Assembly: GCF_025244845.1 (NCBI RefSeq)
Contig: NZ_CP104264.1
Span: forward strand, 620,001 to 684,000
Length of the DNA: 64,000 nt
DNA from: Arthrobacter sp. zg-Y1171
Lineage (GTDB): Bacteria > Actinomycetota > Actinomycetes > Actinomycetales > Micrococcaceae
Direction: 5' to 3'
Below the pieces are notes generated by a model. The model did no database searches and was not told the origin of the DNA. It saw only the letters and a program-made list of their open reading frames with translations. Made by a program: the position numbers and the translations under genes. This document shows positions 29,080-37,889 of the stretch, piece by piece; positions within the stretch are counted from its first letter, which is position 1; every line of letters starts with the position of its first letter.

Positions 29080-30273
29080 GTGGTCGATATAAGGAATAAC
29101 CCCACCGCTCCCGGGGCCAGCGAACTTTTCCAGCTCCTGCGGGACGGACAGCCCCGCACCCGCAGCGAGCTGGCCGATCTGGTGGGGGTGGCCCGCTCCA
29201 CCATTGCGCTGCGGCTGGAGCTGCTGATGGACCTCGGGCTCGTGGCACCCATTGAAGACGCGGTCTCTACCGGCGGGCGGCCGTCCTCCCGGTTCGCACT
29301 GCAGACCGGGGCGCGTGTGGTCCTGGGGGTCGACGTCGGCGCCAGCCACCTGCGCGTGGGCCTCACGGACCTGGCCGGCACGGCCTTGGCCGACGCCTCC
29401 CGCGACCTGTTGGTCAGTGACGGTCCGGGTGCCGTGCTGGACACCGTGGTGGAGCTTGGGAATGCGCTGCTGGCCGAGACCGGCCGGTCCAGTGCAGAGC
29501 TGCTTGCCGTCGGCGTCGGGCTGCCCGGACCTGTGGAACACCGCTCCGGCCGGCCGATCAATCCGCCCATCATGCCTGGCTGGCACGGCTTCGACGTCCC
29601 CGGCTACCTGCAGGAGTCCTTCCACGTCCCGGTGCTGGTGGATAACGACGTCAACGTGATGTCGATGGGGGAGCGCGAGGCCGCGTGGCCCGACGTCGAG
29701 AACCTCGTCTTCGTGAAGGTCGCCACCGGCATCGGCGCCGGGATCATCTGCAACGGCGCCCTGCTGCGCGGCGCCGACGGGGTCGCCGGGGACATCGGCC
29801 ACATCCGCGTGCCGTCCGGGGAGGACCTGCTCTGCCGGTGCGGGAACCGCGGCTGCCTGGAGGCGCTGGCTTCCGGGCCGGCGGTGGCTTCCCGGTTGCA
29901 GTCCCTGGGACTGGCTGCTGAGGACGGGCGCGACGTCGTCGCCCTGGTCCATTCCGGCAACCACGAGGCGGTGCATGCGGTGCGGCAGGCCGGCCGCGAG
30001 GTGGGCGAGGTGCTCTCCGCCTGCCTGAGCATGTTGAACCCCGAGGTGATCGTGTTCGGCGGCTCGATGGCGCTGACCGGCGAGCACTTCATTGCCGGGG
30101 TGCGCGAAGTGGTCTATTCGCGCACCATGCCGCTGGCCACCCAGCACCTGCGGATTGTGCAGTCCGCGTCCGGGCTCGACGCCGGGATGCTCGGTGCGTC
30201 CCAGCTTGCCATCCAGCATGCGCTGTCTGCGGAGAGTGTGGAGCGGATGCTTGCGGGGCGGGTGGGGGTTTAG
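29080..30273 (+). CDS. ROK-family transcriptional regulator (NagC/XylR type)
   Basis: 397 aa. The N-terminal winged helix (T-R-S-E-L-A-D-L-V-G-V-A-R-S-T-I, about 27-42) is followed by an ROK sugar-kinase-like domain with V-L-G-V-D-V-G-A-S-H-L, V-L-V-D-N-D-V-N-V and the zinc motif C-R-C-G-N-R-G-C-L-E. It starts at GTG 29080, 70 nt after the permease. It probably senses the imported sugar and controls the divergent promoter at 26252-26412. Confidence 0.92.
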   Translation: MVDIRNNPTAPGASELFQLLRDGQPRTRSELADLVGVARSTIALRLELLMDLGLVAPIEDAVSTGGRPSSRFALQTGARVVLGVDVGASHLRVGLTDLAGTALADASRDLLVSDGPGAVLDTVVELGNALLAETGRSSAELLAVGVGLPGPVEHRSGRPINPPIMPGWHGFDVPGYLQESFHVPVLVDNDVNVMSMGEREAAWPDVENLVFVKVATGIGAGIICNGALLRGADGVAGDIGHIRVPSGEDLLCRCGNRGCLEALASGPAVASRLQSLGLAAEDGRDVVALVHSGNHEAVHAVRQAGREVGEVLSACLSMLNPEVIVFGGSMALTGEHFIAGVREVVYSRTMPLATQHLRIVQSASGLDAGMLGASQLAIQHALSAESVERMLAGRVGV

Positions 30274-31181
30274 CTTTCCGGCCCGTCCAAGACCTGCACC
30301 GGCGTCGACCGGAACAGGTCGGCGACCTTCCGGACCTCCGGCGACGCCGCAGCGTTCCATGCCGCCCACGTCTCGACCTGCAGTAAATGCCCGGCCGCAT
30401 CCCGTGCCGTCAGCGGCACCCACTTCCACCCGGGAAAGTTGAGCCCTGCGGACGCCTCGGTGGTGAGCGCCGCATCGGCGTCGGCCAGGTCAGCAATCAG
30501 CAGGCTGTGGTGGCTGAACCGCCGGAAGACCCAGTGCGTACGCACGCCTGCGGCCTCGGCGGCGCTGCGCAGCTTGACCTCCTGGATGCGGATTTCCCCG
30601 GCAGCGTGTGCCATGACCGTGAGGCCGTCCAAATCAAAGAGGCCCAGGACATCCCGGGTGCTGAGCGGCGACGTCGGCCGGACGGCTGCCCCCAGCGGCT
30701 GGGTGAGCAGGTGCTGCCCGTTGATGCCTTCCGCGGGTTCCGTGTGCAGGAGGGCCAGGTCGATCTGGCCGGCCCGCAGCAAGCGGCTTTGCTCATCGCT
30801 GCTGGCCTCATAGAGCGAAAAGCGCACCGCCAACCCTGCGGACTCCACCGTCTGGACGGCAGCGCGGAACCAGTCATGCGGCAATCCCGGAGGCGCGCCG
30901 AGCCGGATCAATGAGCGGCTGCCCGCGGCCAACCGGACCAGCTCCGGGGTGCGGTCCACCTGAGCCAGGATGGTGTCCGCGTGGGTTTTGATGACGTGTC
31001 CCAGGGTAGTCAGCGTCACGCCGCGCGGGTTCCGCTGCAGCAGGGCACCCCCGAGTTCCTTCTCGAGCTCGGCGAGTTGCCGGCTCAGCGCCGGCTGCGT
31101 CATATGCAGTTCAACGGCGGCGCCGCTGATGCTGCCGGTCTCCGCCGTGCGGACGAAGTACTTCAACTGCCGGATTTCCAT
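30270..31181 (-). CDS. LysR-family transcriptional regulator
   Basis: 303 aa. The HTH is at 14-60 (G-S-I-S-G-A-A-V-E-L-H-M-T-Q-P-A-L-S-R-Q, then L-L-Q-R-N-P-R-G-V-T-L-T). A two-lobed effector domain follows from about 90. It is divergent from the FAD oxidoreductase operon and should control it through the inverted repeat at 31208-31238. Its stop overlaps the ROK gene stop. Confidence 0.94.
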   Translation of the reverse strand: MEIRQLKYFVRTAETGSISGAAVELHMTQPALSRQLAELEKELGGALLQRNPRGVTLTTLGHVIKTHADTILAQVDRTPELVRLAAGSRSLIRLGAPPGLPHDWFRAAVQTVESAGLAVRFSLYEASSDEQSRLLRAGQIDLALLHTEPAEGINGQHLLTQPLGAAVRPTSPLSTRDVLGLFDLDGLTVMAHAAGEIRIQEVKLRSAAEAAGVRTHWVFRRFSHHSLLIADLADADAALTTEASAGLNFPGWKWVPLTARDAAGHLLQVETWAAWNAAASPEVRKVADLFRSTPVQVLDGPES

Positions 31182-31207
31182 GTTCGTGCCCCCTGCGACC
31201 TGAGATA

Positions 31208-31238
31208 CCTAAAAGGCATACCGACAGGCACTTTTAGG
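31208..31238. promoter_or_regulatory. Probable LysR operator (perfect inverted repeat)
   Basis: CCTAAAAG (31208-31215) and CTTTTAGG (31231-31238) are perfect 8-bp arms around 15 nt. The element begins 27 bp upstream of the LysR start and lies about 90 bp upstream of the divergent oxidoreductase gene, a normal place for a LysR binding site. A TATGCATA palindrome follows near 31248-31255. Confidence 0.6.
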
Positions 31239-31330
31239 CATTTGATTTATGCATACAAGTGGACCATGGTTCTTATGTGCTTGGTGTGACTCAGCTCACT
31301 CCGTGATTCACCTGCAATCTAAGGATTTTG

Positions 31331-32590
31331 ATGATTTCCCTTTCCACCACCGCAACCTACGACGTCGTCGTTGTGGGTGGCGGCGCTGCCGGGGTGGCAG
31401 CAGCTGTCAGCGCTGCCCGTGCCGGAGCCAGCGTCTGCCTTATTGAGCAATACGGATTCCTCGGGGGAGCCGCAACCAACAGCTCGGTCCTGGCCTACTG
31501 CGGCTTCTTTGACCAGACCAGGGAACAGGTGGTGCGCGGCGTTGGGCAGGACTTCCTGGACGAGCTGGAACGCCAGGAACTCCTGCACTTCGAGACCTCG
31601 CCCGCCACGGGAAACACCATCGTGGTCCTCGATCTGGAAACCACTAAGTCGGTGCTGGACCAGCTGGTCCGCTCGGCCGGCGTCGACGTCCTGTTCCACA
31701 GCACCCTCGTAGCCGCGGATACCGACGCCGGCGGAATCAGCGCCGTGCAGGTGGTGCACCGCGGCGGCAACCTGCGTCTTTCCGGCACCGCGTTCGTGGA
31801 CTGCAGCGGGGACGGCGCGCTGCTGCAGGCCGCCGGCGCCGAGTTCCAGCTTTCGCCGACCGAACGCCGCCAGGCCAGCACCCTGGTGATGCGGGTCGGC
31901 GGCGTCGGCGAAGACGCGGACCTGTCCACCGCGGCCATGGATGACGCCTTCGCCGCCTACGGCAAAACCACCGGGGAAATCCTCACCCGGAGCAACGGCA
32001 CCTGCGTACGGATGCCCCGTTCACGCGAGCTGATGCTCCTGCTCGCGGACGAATACGTGGACGTCCTGGACGTGCACGAAATCTCCCGCGCCGAACAGGA
32101 CGGCCGCGTCAAGGCCCGGCATTACCTCGAGGCGCTGAAGGCAGGCATGCGCGGCTGGTCCGGCGCGTACCTGGCCTCCACCGGTCCGCAGATCGGCATC
32201 CGGGAAGCCCGCCGGATGCAGGGCCGCGAAAGCGTAACCGCCGACGACGTCCTGACCGCCCGGCGTCGTCCGGCCGACGGAATTGCCCGGTGCGGCTGGC
32301 CGATGGAGGACCATGCGACCCCCGGCGCCACCACCTACAGCGGCATCAAGGACCGCAAGTGGTACGACATCCCTTACGGGGCCGTGACCAGTGCCAATAT
32401 CACCAACCTCTGGGGCGCAGGCCGGCTCACCAGCAGTGACAGCCGCTCGTTTGCCTCGCTGCGGGTGATGGGCACCTCGTTCGCCACCGGGCATGCGGCC
32501 GGCCTGGCCGCATCACTCCATAGTTCCACCGGCAGTGTGGACGTTTCCAAGCTGCGCGGACTGCTTCAAGACCAGGGGGCCCTGCTGTGA
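31331..32590 (+). CDS. FAD-dependent oxidoreductase (FAD_oxidored type)
   Basis: 419 aa from ATG 31331 (AAGG 6 nt upstream; a TTG directly before it is the alternative). The dinucleotide motif V-V-V-G-G-G-A-A-G-V-A-A-A is at the N-terminus. The V-D-C-S-G-D-G-A-L segment and the late N-L-W-G-A-G-R plus V-M-G-T-S-F-A-T-G-H-A-A-G are those of the PF12831 family. No signal peptide. It is first in an operon with an epimerase and an importer. The substrate is unknown. Confidence 0.9.
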   Translation: MISLSTTATYDVVVVGGGAAGVAAAVSAARAGASVCLIEQYGFLGGAATNSSVLAYCGFFDQTREQVVRGVGQDFLDELERQELLHFETSPATGNTIVVLDLETTKSVLDQLVRSAGVDVLFHSTLVAADTDAGGISAVQVVHRGGNLRLSGTAFVDCSGDGALLQAAGAEFQLSPTERRQASTLVMRVGGVGEDADLSTAAMDDAFAAYGKTTGEILTRSNGTCVRMPRSRELMLLLADEYVDVLDVHEISRAEQDGRVKARHYLEALKAGMRGWSGAYLASTGPQIGIREARRMQGRESVTADDVLTARRRPADGIARCGWPMEDHATPGATTYSGIKDRKWYDIPYGAVTSANITNLWGAGRLTSSDSRSFASLRVMGTSFATGHAAGLAASLHSSTGSVDVSKLRGLLQDQGALL

Positions 32591-33435
32591 GTATCAACCA
32601 TCCGGACCCCAAACGGATCGCCGTCACCGGTGCCGCCGGCAGCCTTGCCCGGGACATCATTCCCCGGCTGGCCGATGCTGGCTACTCCATGGTCTGCGTG
32701 GACCGGACACCGCCGGCCGAATCCTTCGGACAGGACTGGGTGCTCACCGAGGTGGCCGACACCGGGACGCTCGTGAAGGCGTTCCGCGGATGCGGTGCCG
32801 TCATCCACCTGGCGGGGATTCCGTTGGAAGATGACTGGGACCGGATCCTGGCCGCGAATATCGACGGCACCCATTCCGTCCTGGAAGCCGCCCACATGGC
32901 CGGGGTGCCGCGGGTGATCCTTGCCAGCTCCATCCATGCCGCCGGGTTCACCCCGGTACCTCCGGCCGGGGACTTCATTCCGGACAACACCCCGGTGCGG
33001 CCGAACACTCTGTACGGCGTCTCGAAGGCGGCGGTGGAAGCGTTGGGCAGCTACTACTCCGATCGCTTCGGCATGGACGTAGTCTGCCTGCGCATCGCGT
33101 CGCGGTTCGACCGGCCGCGGGACGTTCGGATGTTGAGCACCTGGCTCTCGCCCGACGACGCCGCCCGCCTCTTTACGGCAGCCCTGACGGATTCAGTGAA
33201 AGGATTCCGGATTGTCTGGGGGGTTTCAGCCAACACGCGAAGCTATCTCTCGCCGGACGCCGGGGCCGCCCTCGGCTACGTTCCCAAGGATGATGCAGAA
33301 CGTTACGCCGGAGACCTGACCGGTCCGGGGGCACCGGCTTCGGCCGCAGAGTCCGAGTGGGACCGTCAGTTCATCGGCGGCGTCTTCTGCTCGCCGCGTC
33401 CTCCCCGCCAGCCCAGCATGCATCCCTCCACCTGA
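32587..33435 (+). CDS. NAD-dependent epimerase/dehydratase (uronate-dehydrogenase-like)
   Basis: 282 aa extended SDR. The cofactor turn is V-T-G-A-A-G-S-L-A (12-20), a variant of GxxGxxG as in uronate dehydrogenases. V-I-H-L-A-G, A-S-S-I-H-A-A-G-F and the catalytic Y-G-V-S-K follow. A uronate or similar sugar acid is a reasonable guess but not proven. GTG start overlaps the oxidoreductase stop by 4 nt. Confidence 0.88.
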   Translation: MSINHPDPKRIAVTGAAGSLARDIIPRLADAGYSMVCVDRTPPAESFGQDWVLTEVADTGTLVKAFRGCGAVIHLAGIPLEDDWDRILAANIDGTHSVLEAAHMAGVPRVILASSIHAAGFTPVPPAGDFIPDNTPVRPNTLYGVSKAAVEALGSYYSDRFGMDVVCLRIASRFDRPRDVRMLSTWLSPDDAARLFTAALTDSVKGFRIVWGVSANTRSYLSPDAGAALGYVPKDDAERYAGDLTGPGAPASAAESEWDRQFIGGVFCSPRPPRQPSMHPST

Positions 33436-33449
33436 TGAGGAATTTCGAA

Positions 33450-34244
33450 ATGACACAAGCTCCACCCGAGGTCCGCTACGCGTTCGAGGTCGACTCGGTC
33501 CATAAGGTCTTCACCGGATCGCAGAACGTGCACGCCCTTGATGACATCAACCTCAAGCTGAAAGAGGGCTCCTTCACCTGCATCGTCGGCCCGTCCGGCT
33601 GCGGGAAGTCCACCCTGCTCCGGATCCTGGGGGAACTGGAAACGGCTACCACCGGCACGGTCACCCGGAACGTTTCCGCGGAGAAGGTGCCGGCGTCGGC
33701 CTTTGTCTTCCAGGAACACGGGGTATTCCCGTGGTTCAACGTCCTGCAGAACGTGGCCTTCGGCGAGCACATGGCCGGTGTCGGCAAGCGGGAACGCCTC
33801 GAACACGCCCGGCACTGGATTGCGGAAGCCGGCCTCACCGGTTTCGAGGAAAGCTATCCGCACCAGCTCTCGGGCGGGATGCGGCAGCGCATCGCCATTG
33901 CCCGGGCCTTTGCCACCGGGTCCCCGGCACTGCTCATGGACGAGCCGCTCGGAGCCCTGGACGCGCAGACCCGCATGCTGATGCAGGAACAACTGGTCCG
34001 GCTGTGGGAACTGGAACGCAAGACCGTTGTCCTGGTGACGCACTCCATCGACGAGGCACTCCTGCTCGGCGACCAGATCGTGATGATGTCCGCCCGCCCG
34101 GGCCGCGTCAAGGAGATCATCGACGTGCCCTTCGGACGTCCCCGCAGCATGGAAATCGAGGGCACCAGCGAATTCGGCTCCATGAAGCAGGACATCTGGG
34201 ATTCCCTCCGCGACGAGGTACAAGCATCTTTGAGGTTCTCCTAA
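33450..34244 (+). CDS. ABC transporter ATP-binding protein (SsuB/TauB/NrtD type)
   Basis: 264 aa. Walker A G-P-S-G-C-G-K-S-T-L, Q-loop F-V-F-Q-E-H-G, signature L-S-G-G-M-R-Q-R-I-A-I-A-R-A, Walker B L-L-M-D-E-P-L-G-A-L-D and the switch His in V-T-H-S-I-D-E-A are all present. The E-H-G-V-F-P-W after the Q-loop is typical of nitrate/sulfonate/taurine importers. GAGG is 9 nt before the ATG at 33450. Its TAA overlaps the next ATG by one base. Confidence 0.93.
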   Translation: MTQAPPEVRYAFEVDSVHKVFTGSQNVHALDDINLKLKEGSFTCIVGPSGCGKSTLLRILGELETATTGTVTRNVSAEKVPASAFVFQEHGVFPWFNVLQNVAFGEHMAGVGKRERLEHARHWIAEAGLTGFEESYPHQLSGGMRQRIAIARAFATGSPALLMDEPLGALDAQTRMLMQEQLVRLWELERKTVVLVTHSIDEALLLGDQIVMMSARPGRVKEIIDVPFGRPRSMEIEGTSEFGSMKQDIWDSLRDEVQASLRFS

Positions 34245-35110
34245 TGACTAACACCGCAACTGCCCCCAAGACCACGGACTCCTCCGAGCTCGACGGTGCC
34301 ATCCGCCGTGAGTATCGGCAGGTTATCCGGCTGCGCTACCGCGACATCCTGCTGTCCACCCTGACCCCGGTGCTGCTCCTGGCTCTCTGGGAGGTGGCCG
34401 CCCGGAACGGTGCCCTGGACGCCCGGCTCTTCACCCCGCCGAGCCTCATCGCCGAGCAGGCATGGAAGATGACCCTGAGCGGCGAGCTGTGGCAGCACAC
34501 CTCGGCCACCATGGGCCGACTGCTGCTGGGCTTCGTGCTGGGCGCCCTCACCGGCATCCTGGCCGGCCTGCTGATGGGAGTCTGGCGGCCGGTGCGCGCC
34601 GCGTTGGGGCCGACCTTCACTGCCCTATATGCCCTGCCGAAAATCGCCATTGTTCCGCTGCTGCTGCTGATCTTCGGGCTGACGGAGACACCCAAGGTGC
34701 TTTCCGTTGCCATTTCCGTGTTCTTCGTAATGCAGATCAACACCCTGGCCGGCATTGTCCAGATCGACAGCCGGGTGCTGGAAGCGGCCCGGGCCTACAA
34801 GGCCAGCGGACTGAAGCTTTTCCGCTACGTACTGCTTCCCGGCGCAACTCCGGCGATCATGACGGGCCTGCGCGTGGCCGCGGGAATGTCCGTTATCGTG
34901 ATCACCGCCGTCGAGTTTGTCGCCTCCAACAACGGACTGGGCTATCTCATCTGGAACTCCTGGCAGCTGTTCCAGCCCAGCAAAATGTACGTCGGCCTCA
35001 TTGTGGTGTCCCTGGTGGGCGCAGCGGTGACGGCGCTCATCATCCTTCTTGAACGGGCTGCCCTGCCCTGGAAATACTCATCCGGATCAAAGAAGAAAGA
35101 TCAAAAATGA
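34244..35110 (+). CDS. ABC transporter permease (SsuC/TauC type)
   Basis: 288 aa with six hydrophobic helices and the EAA loop near A-R-A-Y-K-A-S-G-L-K-L-F-R-Y-V-L-L-P-G-A, as in sulfonate/nitrate/taurine permeases. It also shows Y-A-L-P-K-I-A-I-V-P-L. It overlaps the binding-protein gene by 4 nt (ATGA). Confidence 0.93.
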   Translation: MTNTATAPKTTDSSELDGAIRREYRQVIRLRYRDILLSTLTPVLLLALWEVAARNGALDARLFTPPSLIAEQAWKMTLSGELWQHTSATMGRLLLGFVLGALTGILAGLLMGVWRPVRAALGPTFTALYALPKIAIVPLLLLIFGLTETPKVLSVAISVFFVMQINTLAGIVQIDSRVLEAARAYKASGLKLFRYVLLPGATPAIMTGLRVAAGMSVIVITAVEFVASNNGLGYLIWNSWQLFQPSKMYVGLIVVSLVGAAVTALIILLERAALPWKYSSGSKKKDQK

Positions 35111-36123
35111 AAAAACACCTCAAGGTCCTGGCAGCAACGGTGCTGGCCGGACTTGCCCTCTCCGCCTGCGGCGCGGACTCGGGCTCCTCTTCCTCCGAAG
35201 AGGGGACAACGGAAACCGCAACGGTGAAGGTCGGAATTGTCCAGCTGCCGATTTTCGCGCCGATTTACGTTGCTGAAGCGAAGGGCTACTTCGACGAAGC
35301 GGGCCTGGACGTCCAGCTCGAAACCGTGAAGTCCGGCCAGGACGCGGTGCCGCTGGCGTCCAGCGGAAAGCTCGACGTCGTTGCCGCCGGCTTCTCCGCC
35401 GGCATGTTCAGTGCCATTGCAACCGGCCTGGACATCAAGGTTGTGGCGTCCATGGGCGTCAGCGACGGCGACACCGAGAAGAGCCCGACTGACCTGGTGG
35501 TCTCCAAGGCCAAAGTTGATTCCGGTGATATCACCAGCATCGCTGACCTGAAGGGCAAGAAGATCGGTGCTGCCGGCGGTGCGGGCGGCACGGGTGCCTT
35601 CCTGCTCAGCCTGGCTCTCGAAGAAGAAGGCCTGACCATCAATGACGTCGAGATTGTGAACCTCGGCAACCCGGACATGCCGACGGCGCTGGCCAACGGC
35701 AGCCTGGACGCCGGCTTGATCTCGGCTCCATTCTCCACGCTGGCCATCGACGACGGCACCGGCGTTTCCATGGCTGTCCCGCCGGCCGGAACTTCCGGCA
35801 CCGGCATGCTGTACGGCGGCCAGTTCGCCGACACCGAGAACGCACAGAAGTTCTTCGATGCTGTAGCCCGTGCTGCAAAGGACCTGCAGGGCGAGGACCG
35901 CTACTCGGACGAGAACCTGAAGATCATTGCCGACGCGACGGGACAGACGGTCGAGGAACTGAAATCCGTTCCGCTCTACACCTGGATGCCGAATCTGGAG
36001 CCGCTGCCCGAGCAGCTGGAGGGCATGGAAGCTGTCTGGATGGAATCCGGTGCCATTGAGTACGAGGAAGCCATCAAGCAGGACACCTATATCGATTCAT
36101 CCTTCTCCGAGAAGACGTCGTAA
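35107..36123 (+). CDS. ABC transporter substrate-binding lipoprotein (NMT1/SsuA-like)
   Basis: 338 aa. The lipobox is L-A-L-S-A-C-G. The mature part begins V-K-V-G-I-V-Q-L-P-I-F-A-P-I-Y-V-A-E-A-K-G-Y-F, the NMT1/SsuA signature. A Gly-rich ligand loop (G-A-A-G-G-A-G-G-T-G) sits near 155. This group binds sulfonates, nitrate, thiamine precursors or small aromatics. With the upstream redox genes it may take up an oxidised organic acid or sugar acid. Confidence 0.9.
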   Translation: MKKHLKVLAATVLAGLALSACGADSGSSSSEEGTTETATVKVGIVQLPIFAPIYVAEAKGYFDEAGLDVQLETVKSGQDAVPLASSGKLDVVAAGFSAGMFSAIATGLDIKVVASMGVSDGDTEKSPTDLVVSKAKVDSGDITSIADLKGKKIGAAGGAGGTGAFLLSLALEEEGLTINDVEIVNLGNPDMPTALANGSLDAGLISAPFSTLAIDDGTGVSMAVPPAGTSGTGMLYGGQFADTENAQKFFDAVARAAKDLQGEDRYSDENLKIIADATGQTVEELKSVPLYTWMPNLEPLPEQLEGMEAVWMESGAIEYEEAIKQDTYIDSSFSEKTS

Positions 36124-36144
36124 CTACATCCGTTTGGCATTCGC

Positions 36145-36174
36145 AGCGGCATCCCGGGAAACCGGGGTGCCGCT
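36145..36174. terminator. Hairpin after the importer operon
   Basis: AGCGGCATCCCGG (36145-36157) pairs with CCGGGGTGCCGCT (36162-36174), one G-T wobble, with a GAAA tetraloop. It lies 21 nt after the binding-protein stop. There is no T run. Confidence 0.65.
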
Positions 36175-36245
36175 GTCGTGCGTGGCTGCCGCGTAAACTG
36201 AGGGTGCCTAACCTTTGAGCCGGACAACCGAGAGAAGCGCGCTTC

Positions 36246-37415
36246 ATGATCACCACCCCCATTACGCCTTCGCTCGTTATTGGTGCGGCAGAACTGGAAA
36301 CGACTCCCCGCGGTCTGCGGCCGCACCGGCTGCCGGCCTCGGTGCGTACCCGGTTCCCCGATCCGCAGCTGATGATGGCGGAAAGCCAGCCGTCCGGTGT
36401 CCGGCTGGCAATGTCGACGACGGCGGAGGTCCTGGCGGTTGTGGTGCACCCGTCCCGGGTGGTCTACCGGGGTGCGGACCGGCCGCGGGGTTCTGTGGAT
36501 CTGATCGTGGACGGGAAGTTGCTCGAGAGCGACGAGCTCACCGGCGGCGACTACGTCGAGGTGGATATGTCGACCGGGGCTGCGACTCCGTTTGAGGGGC
36601 CGTCGCACACCAGCGTGTTCCGTCTGCCTGCGGGCTCCAAGGTGGTGGAGGTTTGGCTGCCGCACAATGAGGCGGTTGAGCTGGTCGAGATGCGCTCGGA
36701 CGCTCCGGTGGCGCCGTATTCCTCGGGCAAACCCGTTTGGCTGCACCACGGAAGCTCCATCAGCCACGGTTCGAATGCCGCCACGCCGTCCTCTATCTGG
36801 CCTGTGGTTGCGGCCCAGTTGGGCGGGGTTGAACTGCAGAACCTTGGCCTTGGCGGGAGCGCTCTGGTGGACCCGTTCACGGCGCAGGTTCTGCGGGACA
36901 CGCCTGCGGATCTGATCAGCGTGAAGCTGGGTATCAACGTGGTGAACATGGATTCCATGCGGCTGCGCGCCTTTGTGCCTGCGGTGCACGGCTTCCTAGA
37001 CACGATCCGCGAGGGGCATCCGGAGACGCCGCTGGTGCTTATTTCGCCTATCTTCTGCGGTATCCATGAGGACACTCCGGGCCCCGGTGCTTTCGACCCG
37101 GCGTCGTTCGGTACGGACCAGGTTCGGTTTATCGCTACCGGTTCGCCGGAGGGGGTGGCTGCCGGGCAGCTGACGCTGCGGGTGATCCGCGAGGCGTTGT
37201 CGTCGTTGGTGGCACGCCGGGCGGAGGATCCGAACCTGCACTTCCTGGACGGCCTGACTCTTTACGGGGCAGAGGATGCTGAGGCGCACCCGTTGCCCGA
37301 CGCGCTGCATCCGGACACGGCTACGCACCGGCTGATCGGGGAGCGGTTCGCGGAGTATGCGTTTGCGGCGGAGGGGCCGTTTGGGAAGGCGGCAGGAGTT
37401 GGGGTGCCGGCCTAG
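36246..37415 (+). CDS. SGNH/GDSL-type hydrolase with N-terminal beta domain
   Basis: 389 aa. Residues about 1-155 look like a beta-sandwich. The esterase domain starts L-H-H-G-S-S-I-S-H-G with nucleophile Ser in G-S-S-I-S (block I), then L-G-L-G-G (block II), K-L-G-I-N-V-V-N (block III) and the Asp-His pair in L-P-D-A-L-H-P-D (block V). No signal peptide is seen, so it is probably cytoplasmic. Carbohydrate esterase activity is the likeliest guess. It is 122 nt downstream of the importer operon, beyond its hairpin. Confidence 0.85.
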   Translation: MITTPITPSLVIGAAELETTPRGLRPHRLPASVRTRFPDPQLMMAESQPSGVRLAMSTTAEVLAVVVHPSRVVYRGADRPRGSVDLIVDGKLLESDELTGGDYVEVDMSTGAATPFEGPSHTSVFRLPAGSKVVEVWLPHNEAVELVEMRSDAPVAPYSSGKPVWLHHGSSISHGSNAATPSSIWPVVAAQLGGVELQNLGLGGSALVDPFTAQVLRDTPADLISVKLGINVVNMDSMRLRAFVPAVHGFLDTIREGHPETPLVLISPIFCGIHEDTPGPGAFDPASFGTDQVRFIATGSPEGVAAGQLTLRVIREALSSLVARRAEDPNLHFLDGLTLYGAEDAEAHPLPDALHPDTATHRLIGERFAEYAFAAEGPFGKAAGVGVPA

Positions 37416-37889
37416 ACGGATAAGGCGCTTACTTACATCCCGGGCTGCTATGTGAGCGCCTCACCCTCACCCGGCGCGAAAACTGCAGCTGCGTTCGGCA
37501 GCTGTTGCTTAGGGGTTGTGGCACGTCTTCTGCACCTCCGACTCCCCGAGAAGGACAAGGATTTCGTGCAGACTTTTCTGTCACATTGATATGGAGCGTA
37601 TAGAGACCATCTTCCCTGGTGCCCGGCCACTATGAATTGCCGCTATTTCATGATGGGCGTCGTATTTTTGGATATTGCCCTCCTGTTATTCGGGGACGGG
37701 GACGGGGTGCGGGAAAGTCGAAGGCGGATAGTTTCAATTCGGCATCGTATCCACTGACACTTTCCAACATCGGGAAAGTGTCAGTGCTTCCCGGTACCTT
37801 GTTGTTCATCATTAGATGCAGGAATTTGAGGTTCCATGCACCCCTAACGGCTTCGACAGCGGGCCGCCCAGAAACTGGAGAGTTCTTTC
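37416..37889. other. Intergenic region, no gene seen
   Basis: 474 nt, more AT-rich than the flanks. The only clear structure is the perfect inverted repeat at 37752-37786. An open frame from 37619 overlaps the next gene and has no coding character. Confidence 0.5.
37752..37786. repeat. Perfect 14-bp inverted repeat
   Basis: CACTGACACTTTCC (37752-37765) pairs perfectly with GGAAAGTGTCAGTG (37773-37786) around a 7-nt loop. It is about 100 nt upstream of the 559-aa gene and is not followed by a T run, so it could be an operator, an RNA hairpin, or the terminator of a lost gene. Confidence 0.7.
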
